From: JAOUJD01 sp963726405 | Lineage (GTDB): Bacteria > Pseudomonadota > Gammaproteobacteria > Burkholderiales > Burkholderiaceae_F | Reading direction: 5' to 3' | Length of the DNA: 64,000 bases | Assembly (NCBI GenBank): GCA_963726405.1 | Contig: CAVSCF010000005.1 | Coordinates: 310,001 to 374,000, forward strand | Shown here: one piece after another, positions 1-8,680 of the stretch | Position numbering within the stretch: the stretch's first letter is position 1 | How the letters are laid out: each line of letters starts with the position of its first letter | The notes under the pieces: generated by a model | Databases searched by the model: none | Told to the model about the DNA's origin: nothing | The model's input: the letters and a program-made list of their open reading frames with translations, nothing else | Program-made: the position numbers and the translations under genes

Positions 1-593
1 GGCGTGGCCGAGTACGCGTAAGTGAGTGCGTTGTGCTGCGCCAGATCCGCGGGGCTGGCCGGAGCGGCGCGCCCCTCGAGATAGGCGGGCGCCGCACACA
101 GCACGAGCCGCATCGATCCGAGCCGGCGCGCGACCAGGCGCTCGCTGCCCACGACGCCCACGCGGATCGCGAGGTCGAAACCCTCCTCGACAAGGTCTGC
201 GATGCGATCCGACACGATCAGTTCGAACTTCACCGCGGGGTGGCGCTCCGCGAAGGCGGCGATCGCCGGGGCGACCATCTGCTCCGCCATGCTGTACGAA
301 CAGGTCAGCCGGACCGTGCCGCGGGCCTGCACCGCGGATTGCCCGGCGACCGCCTCGGCCTCCGCGAGGTCGGCGAGCAGGGTCACGCACCGTTCGTAGT
401 AGGCCTGCCCGCTCTCCGTCAGGGACAGGCGTCGGGTGGTGCGATGGAGCAGCCGGGTTCCCAGGTGCTGCTCGAGGTCGGCGACCATCCGCGACAGCGA
501 CGACGTTGAAATCCCGAGCCGGTCCGCGGCCGCCACGAAGCTTCCAGCCTCGACGACGCGCACGAACGCTTCCATCGCGGAAAGTCGATCCAT
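1..593 (-). CDS. LysR-family transcriptional regulator (3' end beyond window)
   Basis: This is a DNA-binding regulator of the LysR family, truncated by the left edge after about 197 residues. The start at 593 gives the usual N-terminus (MDRLSAMEAFVRVVEAGSF), followed by a winged helix-turn-helix (residues about 18-40, AADRLGISTSSLSRM) and the beginning of the effector-binding domain (VRLTCSYSMAEQ onward). It is divergent from the DoxX, glutathione S-transferase and dioxygenase genes, so by the usual LysR arrangement it probably controls them. The effector cannot be read from the sequence. The family assignment is firm; the target is inference. Confidence 0.93.
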   Translation of the reverse strand, partial: MDRLSAMEAFVRVVEAGSFVAAADRLGISTSSLSRMVADLEQHLGTRLLHRTTRRLSLTESGQAYYERCVTLLADLAEAEAVAGQSAVQARGTVRLTCSYSMAEQMVAPAIAAFAERHPAVKFELIVSDRIADLVEEGFDLAIRVGVVGSERLVARRLGSMRLVLCAAPAYLEGRAAPASPADLAQHNALTYAYSAT

Positions 594-717
594 GGGACAT
601 TATCCCTTAAAACGGAATAATCATTTGCTTTGTCTGCTCTTTATCCCGAAGAAAGGCAGACGTACCGTTCGGTCCTCGGCTGCACGTCGCAGCCCCTGCC
701 CTTCAAGGAGAACCGAA
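594..717. promoter_or_regulatory. divergent promoter region with repeated TTATCCC
   Basis: This is the 124-base gap between the LysR gene and doxX. It is notably A+T-richer than its surroundings. The heptamer TTATCCC occurs at 600-606 and again at 641-647, about four helical turns apart, which is a plausible spacing for LysR half-sites. A strong ribosome binding site (AAGGAG, 704-709) precedes doxX. Binding of the regulator here is inferred from position only. Confidence 0.35.
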
Positions 718-1140
718 ATGACCGACTCTCGCCCCGCCTACGCCGCCCTGCTGCTGCGCCTGTCGCTGGGAACGATGTTCATCGCCCACGCATTGCTCAA
801 GCTCTTCGTCTTCACGCTGCCGGGCACCGCCCAGTTCTTCCAGTCGCTTGGCCTGCCGGGCGTGCTTGGGTACGTGACGTTCGCCGCCGAACTGGTCGGC
901 GGCATCCTGCTGGTCCTGGGATACAGGACGCGCTGGGTTGCCGCGGCTCTGGTACCGATCATGCTCGGTGCAACGTGGGCGCACGCCGGTAATGGCTGGG
1001 TGTTTTCCGGGCCGAATGGCGGCTGGGAGTACCCCGCGTTCTGGACGGTGACGCTGTTCGTCCAGGCGCTGCTCGGCGACGGCGCCTACGCGCTGCGCCT
1101 CGGCGGTGCCGAGCGCAAATCCGGGCTGCAGACCGCCTGA
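718..1140 (+). CDS. DoxX-family membrane protein
   Basis: This is a 140-residue integral membrane protein of the DoxX family with about four hydrophobic segments. The N-terminal LLLRLSLGTMFIAHALLK and the later FAAELVGGILLVLGYRTRW are characteristic of the family. DoxX-like proteins are often membrane subunits of redox or stress-associated complexes, but the role of this branch is not known. The start at 718 is chosen because AAGGAG lies 8 bases upstream and because the family begins just before the first helix. It is followed after 35 bases by a glutathione S-transferase and then an extradiol dioxygenase, a common neighbourhood in Proteobacteria that suggests defence against aromatic or electrophilic compounds. 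Confidence 0.88.
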   Translation: MTDSRPAYAALLLRLSLGTMFIAHALLKLFVFTLPGTAQFFQSLGLPGVLGYVTFAAELVGGILLVLGYRTRWVAAALVPIMLGATWAHAGNGWVFSGPNGGWEYPAFWTVTLFVQALLGDGAYALRLGGAERKSGLQTA

Positions 1141-1175
1141 TCCCTTTCAATGCCATCCGAGACAGGAATCGAACG

Positions 1176-1781
1176 ATGAAGCTCTACTACGCACCGGGCA
1201 CGTGCTCGCTGTCGCCCCATATCGTGGCCCGCGAGGCGGGATTGCCCCTGACGCTGGTCCGCGTGGACAACAAGAACAAGAAGACGGAGACCGGCGAGGA
1301 TTACCTCGCCATCAATCCGAAAGGCTATGTGCCGCTGCTCGAACTCGACAATGGGACCCGGCTGTCCGAGGGACCGGCGATCGTGCAGTACCTCGCCGAC
1401 CTCGCGCCCGCCGCCAGGCTGGCGCCGGCCAACGGCACCCTCGAGCGCTACCAGCTGCAGGAGTGGCTCAACTTCATCACGTCGGAGATTCACAAGCAGT
1501 TCTCGCCGCTGTTCGACCCGACGATGCCCGACGAAGCGAAGGAGAAGTTCCGCAACAAGCTGGCCACGCGCTTCGACTGGGTCGTCGAGCAACTGAAGGG
1601 CCGCGACTACCTGATGGGCTCGTTCACGGTGGCCGACGCCTACCTCTTCGTCGTGCTGGGCTGGACGAAGTTCACCGGCCCGGATCTCGCGCGCTGGCCG
1701 GTCCTGCAGCAGTATGTCCAGCGCGTCGCCGCGCGGCCGCACGTTCAGGAAGCGCTGAAGGCGGAAGGCCTGCTGAAGTAG
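1176..1781 (+). CDS. glutathione S-transferase (GstA/beta-class type)
   Basis: This 201-residue cytoplasmic enzyme conjugates or reduces electrophiles using glutathione. The N-terminal thioredoxin-like domain opens with MKLYYAPGTCSLSPH, which has the Cys at residue 10 typical of bacterial beta-class enzymes, followed by PLLELDNG and the EGPAIVQYLADL glutathione-binding segment. The helical C-terminal domain contains the usual FTVADAYLF segment. The length is normal for the family. It lies between doxX and an extradiol-type dioxygenase and is divergent from a LysR regulator. The substrate cannot be predicted. Confidence 0.93.
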   Translation: MKLYYAPGTCSLSPHIVAREAGLPLTLVRVDNKNKKTETGEDYLAINPKGYVPLLELDNGTRLSEGPAIVQYLADLAPAARLAPANGTLERYQLQEWLNFITSEIHKQFSPLFDPTMPDEAKEKFRNKLATRFDWVVEQLKGRDYLMGSFTVADAYLFVVLGWTKFTGPDLARWPVLQQYVQRVAARPHVQEALKAEGLLK

Positions 1782-1838
1782 TTGATGAAGCAAGGGGGCG
1801 GGCGCGATGCGTCCGCCCGCTCACCCTCGATGGAAACC

Positions 1839-2678
1839 ATGAACGTCTCGCTGCCCACCGTATTCATTTCCCATGGCTCGCCAATGCACGCGGTCGAGGC
1901 CGGCCGCGCGGGGGATGCGTGGTCCGCACTCGGCCGCCGACTGGAAAGACCCAAGGCCGTGCTCGTCGCTTCGGCGCACTGGGAAACCGAGCTGCCGATG
2001 CTGGGCACGTCGCGCCAGCCGGAGACGATTCACGACTTCGGCGGTTTCCCTCCCGCGCTGTATCGCATCCGCTACGCGGCGCCCGGTGCGCCCGAGATGG
2101 CCGCGCGCGCCGCGGAGCTGCTGAAGAACGCGGGAGTGACCGCAAGTTCGAACGGCTGCCGCGGACTGGACCACGGAGCGTGGGTGCCGCTGCTGAAGCT
2201 CTTCCCGCAGGCCGACGTTCCCGTTTCGCAGATCTCGATCCAGCCGTCGCTCGACGCCGCGCACCATCTTCGCGTCGGCGAGGCCCTCGCGCCGCTCGTT
2301 GACGATGGCGTACTGGTACTGGCCTCCGGCCACATGACGCACAACCTGCGCGAGTGGATCGCCGAGGCGCGACAGCGCGGGTCGATGTCGGTCCATGAAA
2401 GCGAACCGGAGACCTACGTCCGCGAGTTCACCGGATGGGTCGACGACGCGCTCCAGCGCGACGACCGTGCTTCGCTGGCACGCTGGGCCGAGCGCGCGCC
2501 GCATGCGTTGCGAGCGCATCCCACCCCTGAACATTTCCTGCCATTGATGATCGCGGTGGGCGCTGCCGGCATCGCTCCGCGCGTGGAGCACATCGACGCC
2601 GGCGTCGACAGCGGCGTGCTGGCGATGGATGCCTACCTGTTCTGGCCGCGCAAGTCCGAGAGTAAGACGTCGCGGTAA
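1839..2678 (+). CDS. DODA-type extradiol ring-opening dioxygenase (YgiD/LigB family)
   Basis: This 279-residue enzyme belongs to the class III extradiol dioxygenase family, which uses an Fe(II) or Zn(II) centre to open catecholic rings such as DOPA. Metal and active-site histidines are visible in FISHGSPMH (residues about 10-17), SAHWE, HDFGGFP, LDHGAWVPL and SGHMTHNL. The reading frame stays open upstream to 1782, directly after the gst stop. The start at 1839 is preferred because GGAA precedes it and because the family begins just before the HGSP motif; 1830 is an alternative. It probably belongs to the same operon as doxX and gst. Confidence 0.88.
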   Translation: MNVSLPTVFISHGSPMHAVEAGRAGDAWSALGRRLERPKAVLVASAHWETELPMLGTSRQPETIHDFGGFPPALYRIRYAAPGAPEMAARAAELLKNAGVTASSNGCRGLDHGAWVPLLKLFPQADVPVSQISIQPSLDAAHHLRVGEALAPLVDDGVLVLASGHMTHNLREWIAEARQRGSMSVHESEPETYVREFTGWVDDALQRDDRASLARWAERAPHALRAHPTPEHFLPLMIAVGAAGIAPRVEHIDAGVDSGVLAMDAYLFWPRKSESKTSR

Positions 2679-2681
2679 GCG

Positions 2682-3356
2682 TCACGCCGCGCTGCGCAGC
2701 GGCGGGATCTCGTAGAGCCGCCCGTCGCCGATCGCAACCACGCGATCGCCGTCCTCGCGGGCGATGCGCGCGCCGCCCGTGAAACTCCCGAACGCGGGCA
2801 ACACCGTGAGGCCTTCGCGGATCCAGAAGCAAGGCAGCCGCACGCCGTCGTCCGCGCGCCCGCTGATCCGCACGGCGGGGTGCAGATGCCCGGCGAGCGC
2901 GTGGGCGCCAGGCACGAACCGGGGGTGGTGACAGAAGGCGAGCCCGTCGACGCGCCACGGCTCCTGCTCGACCCGGATGCCGAGATCCATCGGCGGCGCG
3001 CCGGCCCTGCGGTCGTGGTTTCCTTCGATGAGCACGAGGTCCAGCGTCGGGTTCGACCGCCGCCAGGCGCGCAGCGCCGACAGGGTCGCCTCCGAGTGCG
3101 CTTCGGCCGCATGGAACAGATCGCCGAGGAACACCAGCGTCGTGGGCCGCGTGCCCGCGATCGCCGCGTCGAGGCAGGCGAGCGTTTCGAGGGTCGTGCC
3201 ATGCGGAACCGGGACGCCGCGCGCGCGAAAGGTCGCGGCCTTGCCGAAGTGCGCGTCGGCCACGATCAGCCAGTTCCGCGCATGCCAGAGTGCTGCACGC
3301 GAAGCCAGCAGCGTCAGCGACTCGTCGCCCAGCCGGACCTCCACCTTCGATCTCAC
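2682..3356 (-). CDS. pdeM: ligase-associated DNA damage response endonuclease PdeM
   Basis: This 224-residue calcineurin-like metallophosphoesterase matches the PdeM family. The motifs are in order: DAHFGK (residues 34-39, Asp and His metal ligands), GDLFHA (79-84), GNHD (112-115) and AGHLHP (155-160). PdeM usually sits beside an ATP-dependent DNA ligase, an MBL exonuclease and an Lhr-type helicase. Here those partners are about 25 kb away and the ligase is broken. The start is a GTG whose last bases overlap the stop of the upstream TraB gene (GTGA), so translation is probably coupled. Repair function is inferred from the family. Confidence 0.87.
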   Translation of the reverse strand: MRSKVEVRLGDESLTLLASRAALWHARNWLIVADAHFGKAATFRARGVPVPHGTTLETLACLDAAIAGTRPTTLVFLGDLFHAAEAHSEATLSALRAWRRSNPTLDLVLIEGNHDRRAGAPPMDLGIRVEQEPWRVDGLAFCHHPRFVPGAHALAGHLHPAVRISGRADDGVRLPCFWIREGLTVLPAFGSFTGGARIAREDGDRVVAIGDGRLYEIPPLRSAA

Positions 3357-4336
3357 AGCTCGGTGACGGTGTAGCCGCGTGCCTTCAGCATCTCGACGAG
3401 GCCGCGGGGGCCCACGAGGTGCAGCGAGCCGACCGCGAACAGATACTTCCTGCCGTCGGCCATCAGCGTCTCGATTCGCCGGACCATGGCGTCATGGCGG
3501 CCCAGCAGGATGGTGTCGATGGTGAAGCGCGCCCCGACCGAGGTCTGCGTGCGCATTTCGCCGAGCAGGCGCTCGAGCGCGGGCCGGTCGGCCATCTCCC
3601 ACGCCTGCACGATCCGGTTGATCTCGCGCCGCGCCGCGTTGGTCTCCACGGCCTTGAGGGCATCTTCAAGGTACGCAAGCTGCGTCGCCCACGGCGCGTT
3701 CTCGAAGAGGGAAAACTGCTGCTCGATTCCTTCGAGCTCGAGGATCGGCTTGTTCCCGGCCTGCGCCATGCGGATCACGTACGCCTCGGCCGCCAGGCCG
3801 GGAACGTAGCCGGCCTGCGCTGCTTCGAACAGCGTCAGCACGGTGCCCAGCATCCAGGGCTTCATGCGCATCATCGGCGCCCGATCGAGTTGATTGCGCG
3901 CGAGCACGCCATCCACGCGCTTCAGGAGTTCGGGGGACAGGCGCTTGTCGAGTCCCTCCTCGCCGGTCGGATACATCGCGAACTTCTGCGTCGCGTTGAT
4001 CGCGCGCGCGGTGTCGGTGATGTCCGCTTCGAGCACGAGGGCGTCGAAGGTCGACATTCGCGACAGCCGCGAAGCGGGCAGCGGATAGAACTCGGGGCGC
4101 CCGACGTGGATCGTCCCGAACAGCAGCGACGCCTGCGTCCCCTTGCGCACCTCGAACAGGAATCCCCGGCGGTCGTTCTGCGCGTGAGCGTTGCCCAGCA
4201 CGGCAAGCGCGACCAGCGCGAAGAGCAGCGACGCGAGGGCGTGCGCTGTGGCGCGGCAGGCAACGACGGGACGGATCACGGGCGCGAGGGGTAACGCTGA
4301 AGACCTGGCGATTGTACGGAGCGCCCGGATCGGCAT
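3353..4336 (-). CDS. TraB/GumN-family secreted protein
   Basis: This protein of about 327 residues belongs to the TraB/GumN family, related to the Tiki metalloprotease fold. The two hallmark segments are present: FGTIHVGRPEFYPL near the N-terminus and GSLHLVGPRGLVEML near the C-terminus, with an EADITDTAR segment between. A hydrophobic stretch ending in LGNAHA looks like a signal peptide, so export is likely. The true start may lie up to 20 codons inside the open frame, just before that stretch. It is coupled to pdeM by a GTGA overlap. Bacterial members have no well-established function. Confidence 0.82.
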   Translation of the reverse strand: MPIRALRTIARSSALPLAPVIRPVVACRATAHALASLLFALVALAVLGNAHAQNDRRGFLFEVRKGTQASLLFGTIHVGRPEFYPLPASRLSRMSTFDALVLEADITDTARAINATQKFAMYPTGEEGLDKRLSPELLKRVDGVLARNQLDRAPMMRMKPWMLGTVLTLFEAAQAGYVPGLAAEAYVIRMAQAGNKPILELEGIEQQFSLFENAPWATQLAYLEDALKAVETNAARREINRIVQAWEMADRPALERLLGEMRTQTSVGARFTIDTILLGRHDAMVRRIETLMADGRKYLFAVGSLHLVGPRGLVEMLKARGYTVTEL

Positions 4337-4375
4337 CCGTCCCGCGTACCGGGTGCGCCGAATGTCGCGCCGACC

Positions 4376-7108
4376 TCAGGCGGTGGCGGTGGGCTCGGGC
4401 AGTGGCGGCGGCACGTCGACGAGAGGCTTGATGTATCGCATCACCCCCGGGTCTTCCTCGTCGCGATGCGGGCCGTAGCCGCGCCGCTGCATCAGAAGGC
4501 CCATCTCGTCGTTCTCGCGCAGCACCAGTCCGATGAGTTGCGTCAGCCCACGGGCGCGGGCCGTGTCTTCGAGCGCCTGCATCAGCACGTGCCCGAGGCC
4601 GCGCCCCTGCCACGCATCCTCGACGATCACGCCGAACTCGGCCGATGCGCCGTCCGGGTTGCGCGTGTAGCGTGAAATGCCGCGGATCTCTTCGTGCTCG
4701 CCGCTGGCGTCGATGGCCACGAAAGCCATTTCGCGGTCGTAGTCGATCTGCGTGTAACGCACGAGGCGCTCGACGGTGAGCTCGCGCACCGGGGCGTGGA
4801 AGCGCAGGTACGAGGTCCGTGCCGACAGCCGGCCGATCAGGCGCTTCTCCGCCTCGGCGTCCTCCGGCCGGATCGCGCGCAGGATCAGCGGCTCACCACC
4901 CTTCAGAGTGACCTTGCGCGTGAGGCCGCGCGGATAAGGATGAATCGCCAGGTGCGAGAAGGTGGCGTCGGCCACCAGCGGCCCGTTCGTCACCACCACG
5001 CGCGCGTCGAGCGCGATGACACCATGCTCGTCGGCGAGCAGCGGGTTGATGTCGAGCTCGGCCACGGCCGGGATCTCGCAGGCAAGCTCGGACACGCGAA
5101 GCAGCACCTCAATCACCTTCTCGACATCGACGGCCGGGGCACCGCGGAAGGCATCGAGCATCCGCGCCACCCGCGTCCTGGAAATCAGGTCACGTGCAAG
5201 GAAGGCATTCAGCGGCGGGATCGCCACGGCCGAGTCGCGGAATACTTCGACCGCGACGCCGCCCATGCCGAAACTGATGACCGGCCCGAAGGTCGGATCG
5301 CGGGCGAGGCCGACGATCAGTTCGCGGCCGTGCGGGCGCACGACCATCTTCTGCACGAGGACGCCGAGGAACCGCGCCTGCGGCGCCCGCTCGACCAGCC
5401 GGTTCGCGATGTCCTCGAAGCCGCGCTCCACTTCGTCGACGTTCGCCAGCCCGAGCAGGACGCCGCCGACGTCGCTCTTGTGGGTGATGCCGTCGGCGCG
5501 CACCTTCAGGACGACCGGAAAGCCGAGCTGGAGGGCGGCCTGCCTCGCCTCCATCGCGCTGCGCGCAAACAGCCCGACGGCGGTCTCGATACCGAACGAC
5601 GCGAGCAATGCCTTGCTGTCCTGCTCGTCGAGCGTGTGCCGGCCGCCGGCGCGCGCGCCATCGATGATCCGGCGCGCAGCGTTGATGTCGAACTTGAGTT
5701 CGTCGATGCGCGGCGGCGGGACCTGCAGGCGCAGTTCCCGGTTGCGAACGAACTGCGCGAGGTGACCGAACGCCTCGACGCCGCGCTCGGGCGTCGACAT
5801 CGCGGGCAGCGACGCGGCCTTGAACACGGCGCGGCCGCGTGCGGCGTCCTTCTCGCCCAGCCAGGCGGAGACCACCGGCTTCTCGGACCCCGCGGCGATC
5901 GGCAGCAACGCCTCGGCGGCGCGCTCCCCGGAAGTCCGTGGCGTGGGCGCAAACAGCAGCAGCACACCGTCGTTGGAACGGTCTTCGATGAGCAGCTTCA
6001 GCGCGGCGGCGAAGCGCAATCCGTCCGCGTCCGCGAGCACGTCCACCGGGTTGACATGCGACCACCCCGGCGGCAGCGCCTGATCGAGGGCGGCGCGGGT
6101 CGCGTCCGACAGAGGCGCCAGCACGACGTTGTTCTCCTCGACGGCATCAGCGGCGAGCGCACCGGGACCACCGCCGTTCGACAGGATGGCCAGCCGATTG
6201 CCGCGCGGCAGCCGTCCGTTGGCCAGGGTCTCGGCCGCGGCGAAAAGGTGTCCGATCTTCGGCACGCGAATCGCGCCGGCCCGGCGCAGCGCGGCATCGA
6301 AGACAGCATCGTTGCCGACCAGCGCACCGGTGTGGCTCATCGCCGTGCGCCCGCCGGTGGCATAGCGGCCGGCTTTCAGCACGATGATCGGCTTGACGCT
6401 CGCGGCCGCACGCACGCTCGACAGGAAGCCGCGCGCGTCGTGGATGCCTTCGACGTAAAGCAGGATCGAGCGGGTCAACGTGTCCCCGGCCAGGAAGTCG
6501 AGGATCTCGGCGATGCCGACATCGGACTCGGTCCCGGTGGCCAGCACCGAGGAGAAACCGAAACCCGCGGTCCACGCGTAATCGAGGAGCGCCGTGGTCA
6601 CCGCGCCCGATTGCGACACGAGGGCGATGCCGCCAGGCCGGGCCATCGTGCGCGCCCAACTGGCATTGAGCCCGATGTCCGGCCGCATCAGTCCCAGGCA
6701 GTTGGGACCAAGCAGGCGCACCTTTCCCTTGCGGGCCCGTTGCACGACTTCCTGCTCGATCTTGCGCACGTCCGGACCCTGGTCGCACAGACCGGGGGAC
6801 AGCACCAGCATCGTCGGAATGCCACGCGCGGCGGCGTCATCGACGATACCCGGCACGTGACGCGCCGCCGTCACGACGATGGCAAGGTCGACCTTCTGCG
6901 GAAGCGCCCGCAACGACGGAAGGCATGGCCGGCCGTCGATGGCTCGGTGCTTCGGGTTGACCGCGAACACCTCGCCCGAGAATCCGGCGGACATCACGTT
7001 GGCCATCACGAAGCGTCCGAACGAATCCGGGCGATGGCTGGCGCCGACGACCGCGATGGAGCGCGGCGCCATGGCCGGGCGCAGATAGTGGACGGCGTCG
7101 AGACTCAT
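4376..7108 (-). CDS. ADP-forming acyl-CoA ligase / GNAT acetyltransferase fusion (Pat-type)
   Basis: This 910-residue protein fuses a nucleoside-diphosphate-forming acyl-CoA synthetase to a GNAT domain, the architecture of the Pat/YfiQ protein lysine acetyltransferases. A CoA-binding Rossmann domain opens the protein (SIAVVGASHRP, residues 17-27), then come flavodoxin-like domains (LGPNCLGLMRP, VSQSGAVTTALLDY), an ATP-grasp domain (about 480-700, with FPVVLKV and SDVGGV), and the GNAT domain (about 735-895, with the acetyl-CoA loop QGRGLG). The ligase phosphohistidine motif SHTGA (258-262) keeps its His, so the ligase half may still be active. It is divergent from the DksA-like gene. Confidence 0.9.
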   Translation of the reverse strand: MSLDAVHYLRPAMAPRSIAVVGASHRPDSFGRFVMANVMSAGFSGEVFAVNPKHRAIDGRPCLPSLRALPQKVDLAIVVTAARHVPGIVDDAAARGIPTMLVLSPGLCDQGPDVRKIEQEVVQRARKGKVRLLGPNCLGLMRPDIGLNASWARTMARPGGIALVSQSGAVTTALLDYAWTAGFGFSSVLATGTESDVGIAEILDFLAGDTLTRSILLYVEGIHDARGFLSSVRAAASVKPIIVLKAGRYATGGRTAMSHTGALVGNDAVFDAALRRAGAIRVPKIGHLFAAAETLANGRLPRGNRLAILSNGGGPGALAADAVEENNVVLAPLSDATRAALDQALPPGWSHVNPVDVLADADGLRFAAALKLLIEDRSNDGVLLLFAPTPRTSGERAAEALLPIAAGSEKPVVSAWLGEKDAARGRAVFKAASLPAMSTPERGVEAFGHLAQFVRNRELRLQVPPPRIDELKFDINAARRIIDGARAGGRHTLDEQDSKALLASFGIETAVGLFARSAMEARQAALQLGFPVVLKVRADGITHKSDVGGVLLGLANVDEVERGFEDIANRLVERAPQARFLGVLVQKMVVRPHGRELIVGLARDPTFGPVISFGMGGVAVEVFRDSAVAIPPLNAFLARDLISRTRVARMLDAFRGAPAVDVEKVIEVLLRVSELACEIPAVAELDINPLLADEHGVIALDARVVVTNGPLVADATFSHLAIHPYPRGLTRKVTLKGGEPLILRAIRPEDAEAEKRLIGRLSARTSYLRFHAPVRELTVERLVRYTQIDYDREMAFVAIDASGEHEEIRGISRYTRNPDGASAEFGVIVEDAWQGRGLGHVLMQALEDTARARGLTQLIGLVLRENDEMGLLMQRRGYGPHRDEEDPGVMRYIKPLVDVPPPLPEPTATA

Positions 7109-7330
7109 CGTTCAGCCTGGCCCGCCTGCGGGCGAGTGCAGTTGTTCTTCATGGCAGCGATGGATGACGCGAAATGTCGCAATGCAACAACTTTCACACC
7201 ATATCAGATTCGCCGGCGCCTTAAACGCTGCCGATCGCAACCCGGCCGTCCCTTGCCGTTGACCCGCATCAACCGCCCCCCGTCGCAGGCTTCTTAGCCT
7301 TCCTGTTGGGGAAGGCTGCAAATAGCTGCA

Positions 7331-7747
7331 ATGGAGAGGCGCATGGTGTCGCCGCTGTCCGACAGGGATCTCGAGTCGTTGAGCGCCGCGCTCAGACAGC
7401 GGCGTGCGCAGGTGGGCACCGATGTCCAGGACCGGCTGCATCGGGACGGATTGCTGACGCATGACGATGCCGCGCTGCCGAACCGCCGGGAAGAGACCGA
7501 CGACGACGCCGCCGCCGACACGGCGGCCCGCATGGACATCGCTGCGGTCGCCCGCGAGGCCGAAGAACTGGCCAGCCTTGAAAGTGCCCTTCGGCGCCTG
7601 TCCGAGGGCGAGTACGGTGTCTGCACCGAATGCGGAGAGACGATCGCACGCGAACGCCTGTTCGCGAACCCGGCGGCCACCCGGTGCGCCGAATGCCAGC
7701 AGTTCGTCGAGCGCACGGCGCGAGTCGCTCGCGTCACCCGAAGCTGA
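7331..7747 (+). CDS. TraR/DksA-family zinc-finger protein
   Basis: This 138-residue protein belongs to the TraR/DksA family, whose members bind the secondary channel of RNA polymerase. The C-terminus carries a four-cysteine zinc finger (CTECGETIARERL and CAEC, about residues 98-123) preceded by a helical region with EEL repeats. The classical DksA coiled-coil tip cannot be confirmed, so it may be a DksA-like paralogue and not the housekeeping DksA. The start could also be the second ATG at 7343. It is divergent from the acyl-CoA ligase/GNAT gene across a 222-base gap. Confidence 0.85.
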   Translation: MERRMVSPLSDRDLESLSAALRQRRAQVGTDVQDRLHRDGLLTHDDAALPNRREETDDDAAADTAARMDIAAVAREAEELASLESALRRLSEGEYGVCTECGETIARERLFANPAATRCAECQQFVERTARVARVTRS

Positions 7748-8033
7748 CGGGCGACTCCGCCCTCCCGGGCCGATTCCCCGTTCGCAGTCCGTGCGAAATG
7801 CCGGTTGGCAATGCCAAACGCGGATTCCGGCGCGCTGACTTTTCCCGTGGTCCCTTGACCGTCTTGTTGCGTCGGGGCCACGCCCAGCCCGGTTTTCGTT
7901 GCTCACCGTCAACGCGCGCGTACCCGGGGACCGGTCTTCGGGTCCGAAGCTAGCTTGAAAGCGCCGTTGGTCGTTTGGTTACCCGTAAGGGACATGGCCA
8001 CCCTTGACGACTTGAACGAGCAAAGGGAACACC
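7748..8033. other. 286-base non-coding gap before the outer-membrane barrel gene
   Basis: No gene is supported here. It contains a 13-base near-palindrome (TTGGCA, one base, TGCCAA; 7805-7817) of the type many dimeric regulators bind, and a TTGAAA hexamer at 7955-7960 that might serve as a -35 element for the following gene. A purine-rich AAAGGGAA precedes the start at 8034. No riboswitch was recognised. Confidence 0.3.
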
Positions 8034-8609
8034 ATGAAACGCATAGTCACCGCCAGCATCCTCGCCGCCTCGCTTGCCTCGGGCGCCGCGTTCGCACAGG
8101 TCGGCCCGTACGTCGGAGCCTCGCTCGGCGGCTCGCAATACTCGATTCCGGACGTCGAGGGCATCGATATCTGCGCGTTCGCCTCCTGCGACAAGAGCGA
8201 TTTCGGGTTCAAGGTGTTCGGCGGTTACATGTTCACACCGTACATCGGCGCCGAGCTTCAGTATTCGAATTACGGCAAGGCAAAGGCCAGCGTCCCGGGC
8301 GCGAGCCTCGAAGTGGAATCGTCGGGTATCGGGGGCTTCCTCATCGCGCAATATCCGATCGACAGTTTCCGCATCTTCGGGAAGGTCGGATTTGCGTACG
8401 TCGACAGTAAAGTGTCCGGCACGATCTCGGGCTTCGGATCCGATTCGGAGTCGGATACGGCCACGAACTTTGCGTGGGGCATCGGCGCCACGTACATGGT
8501 CAACAAGAACGTCGGCGTGCGTTTCGAGTACGAACAGGCGAAATGGGAAATCCAGGACACCAGCGACACCGTGGGCATGTGGTCGATCGGCGTGCAGTAT
8601 CACTTCTGA
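8034..8609 (+). CDS. outer-membrane beta-barrel protein (OmpA/OmpW-like porin family)
   Basis: This 191-residue secreted protein has a classical signal peptide (MKRIVTASILAASLA... ending GAAFA, residues 1-21). The mature part alternates short amphipathic strands rich in Gly and aromatic residues (GPYVGASLGGSQYS, VFGGYMFTPYIGAELQYSNY, VNKNVGVRFEYEQ) and ends in a terminal Phe (VQYHF), the signal for outer-membrane insertion. These features fit an eight-stranded barrel. Two cysteines (CAFASC) could form a loop disulfide. It is monocistronic, with its own promoter gap and a strong intrinsic terminator. The cargo or receptor role is unknown. Confidence 0.9.
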   Translation: MKRIVTASILAASLASGAAFAQVGPYVGASLGGSQYSIPDVEGIDICAFASCDKSDFGFKVFGGYMFTPYIGAELQYSNYGKAKASVPGASLEVESSGIGGFLIAQYPIDSFRIFGKVGFAYVDSKVSGTISGFGSDSESDTATNFAWGIGATYMVNKNVGVRFEYEQAKWEIQDTSDTVGMWSIGVQYHF

Positions 8610-8629
8610 TCGCGCAAAGCAGTGTTCGC

Positions 8630-8658
8630 AAACGGCCCTTCGGGGCCGTTTGTTTTTT
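8630..8658 (+). terminator. rho-independent terminator after the barrel gene
   Basis: A perfect 9-bp stem (AAACGGCCC at 8630-8638 with GGGCCGTTT at 8643-8651) closes a TTCG tetraloop and is followed by G and six T residues. It starts 20 bases after the barrel stop codon and is an unusually clean terminator. Confidence 0.95.
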
Positions 8659-8680
8659 GCGGTGAGCGAGAATCCGCCGG

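Noticed and set aside
4694..7297. 867-residue open frame on the plus strand opposite the acyl-CoA ligase gene
   Set aside because: It is a high-GC shadow frame: composition is dominated by Arg, His and Gln, with no motifs, while the minus strand has a full family match.
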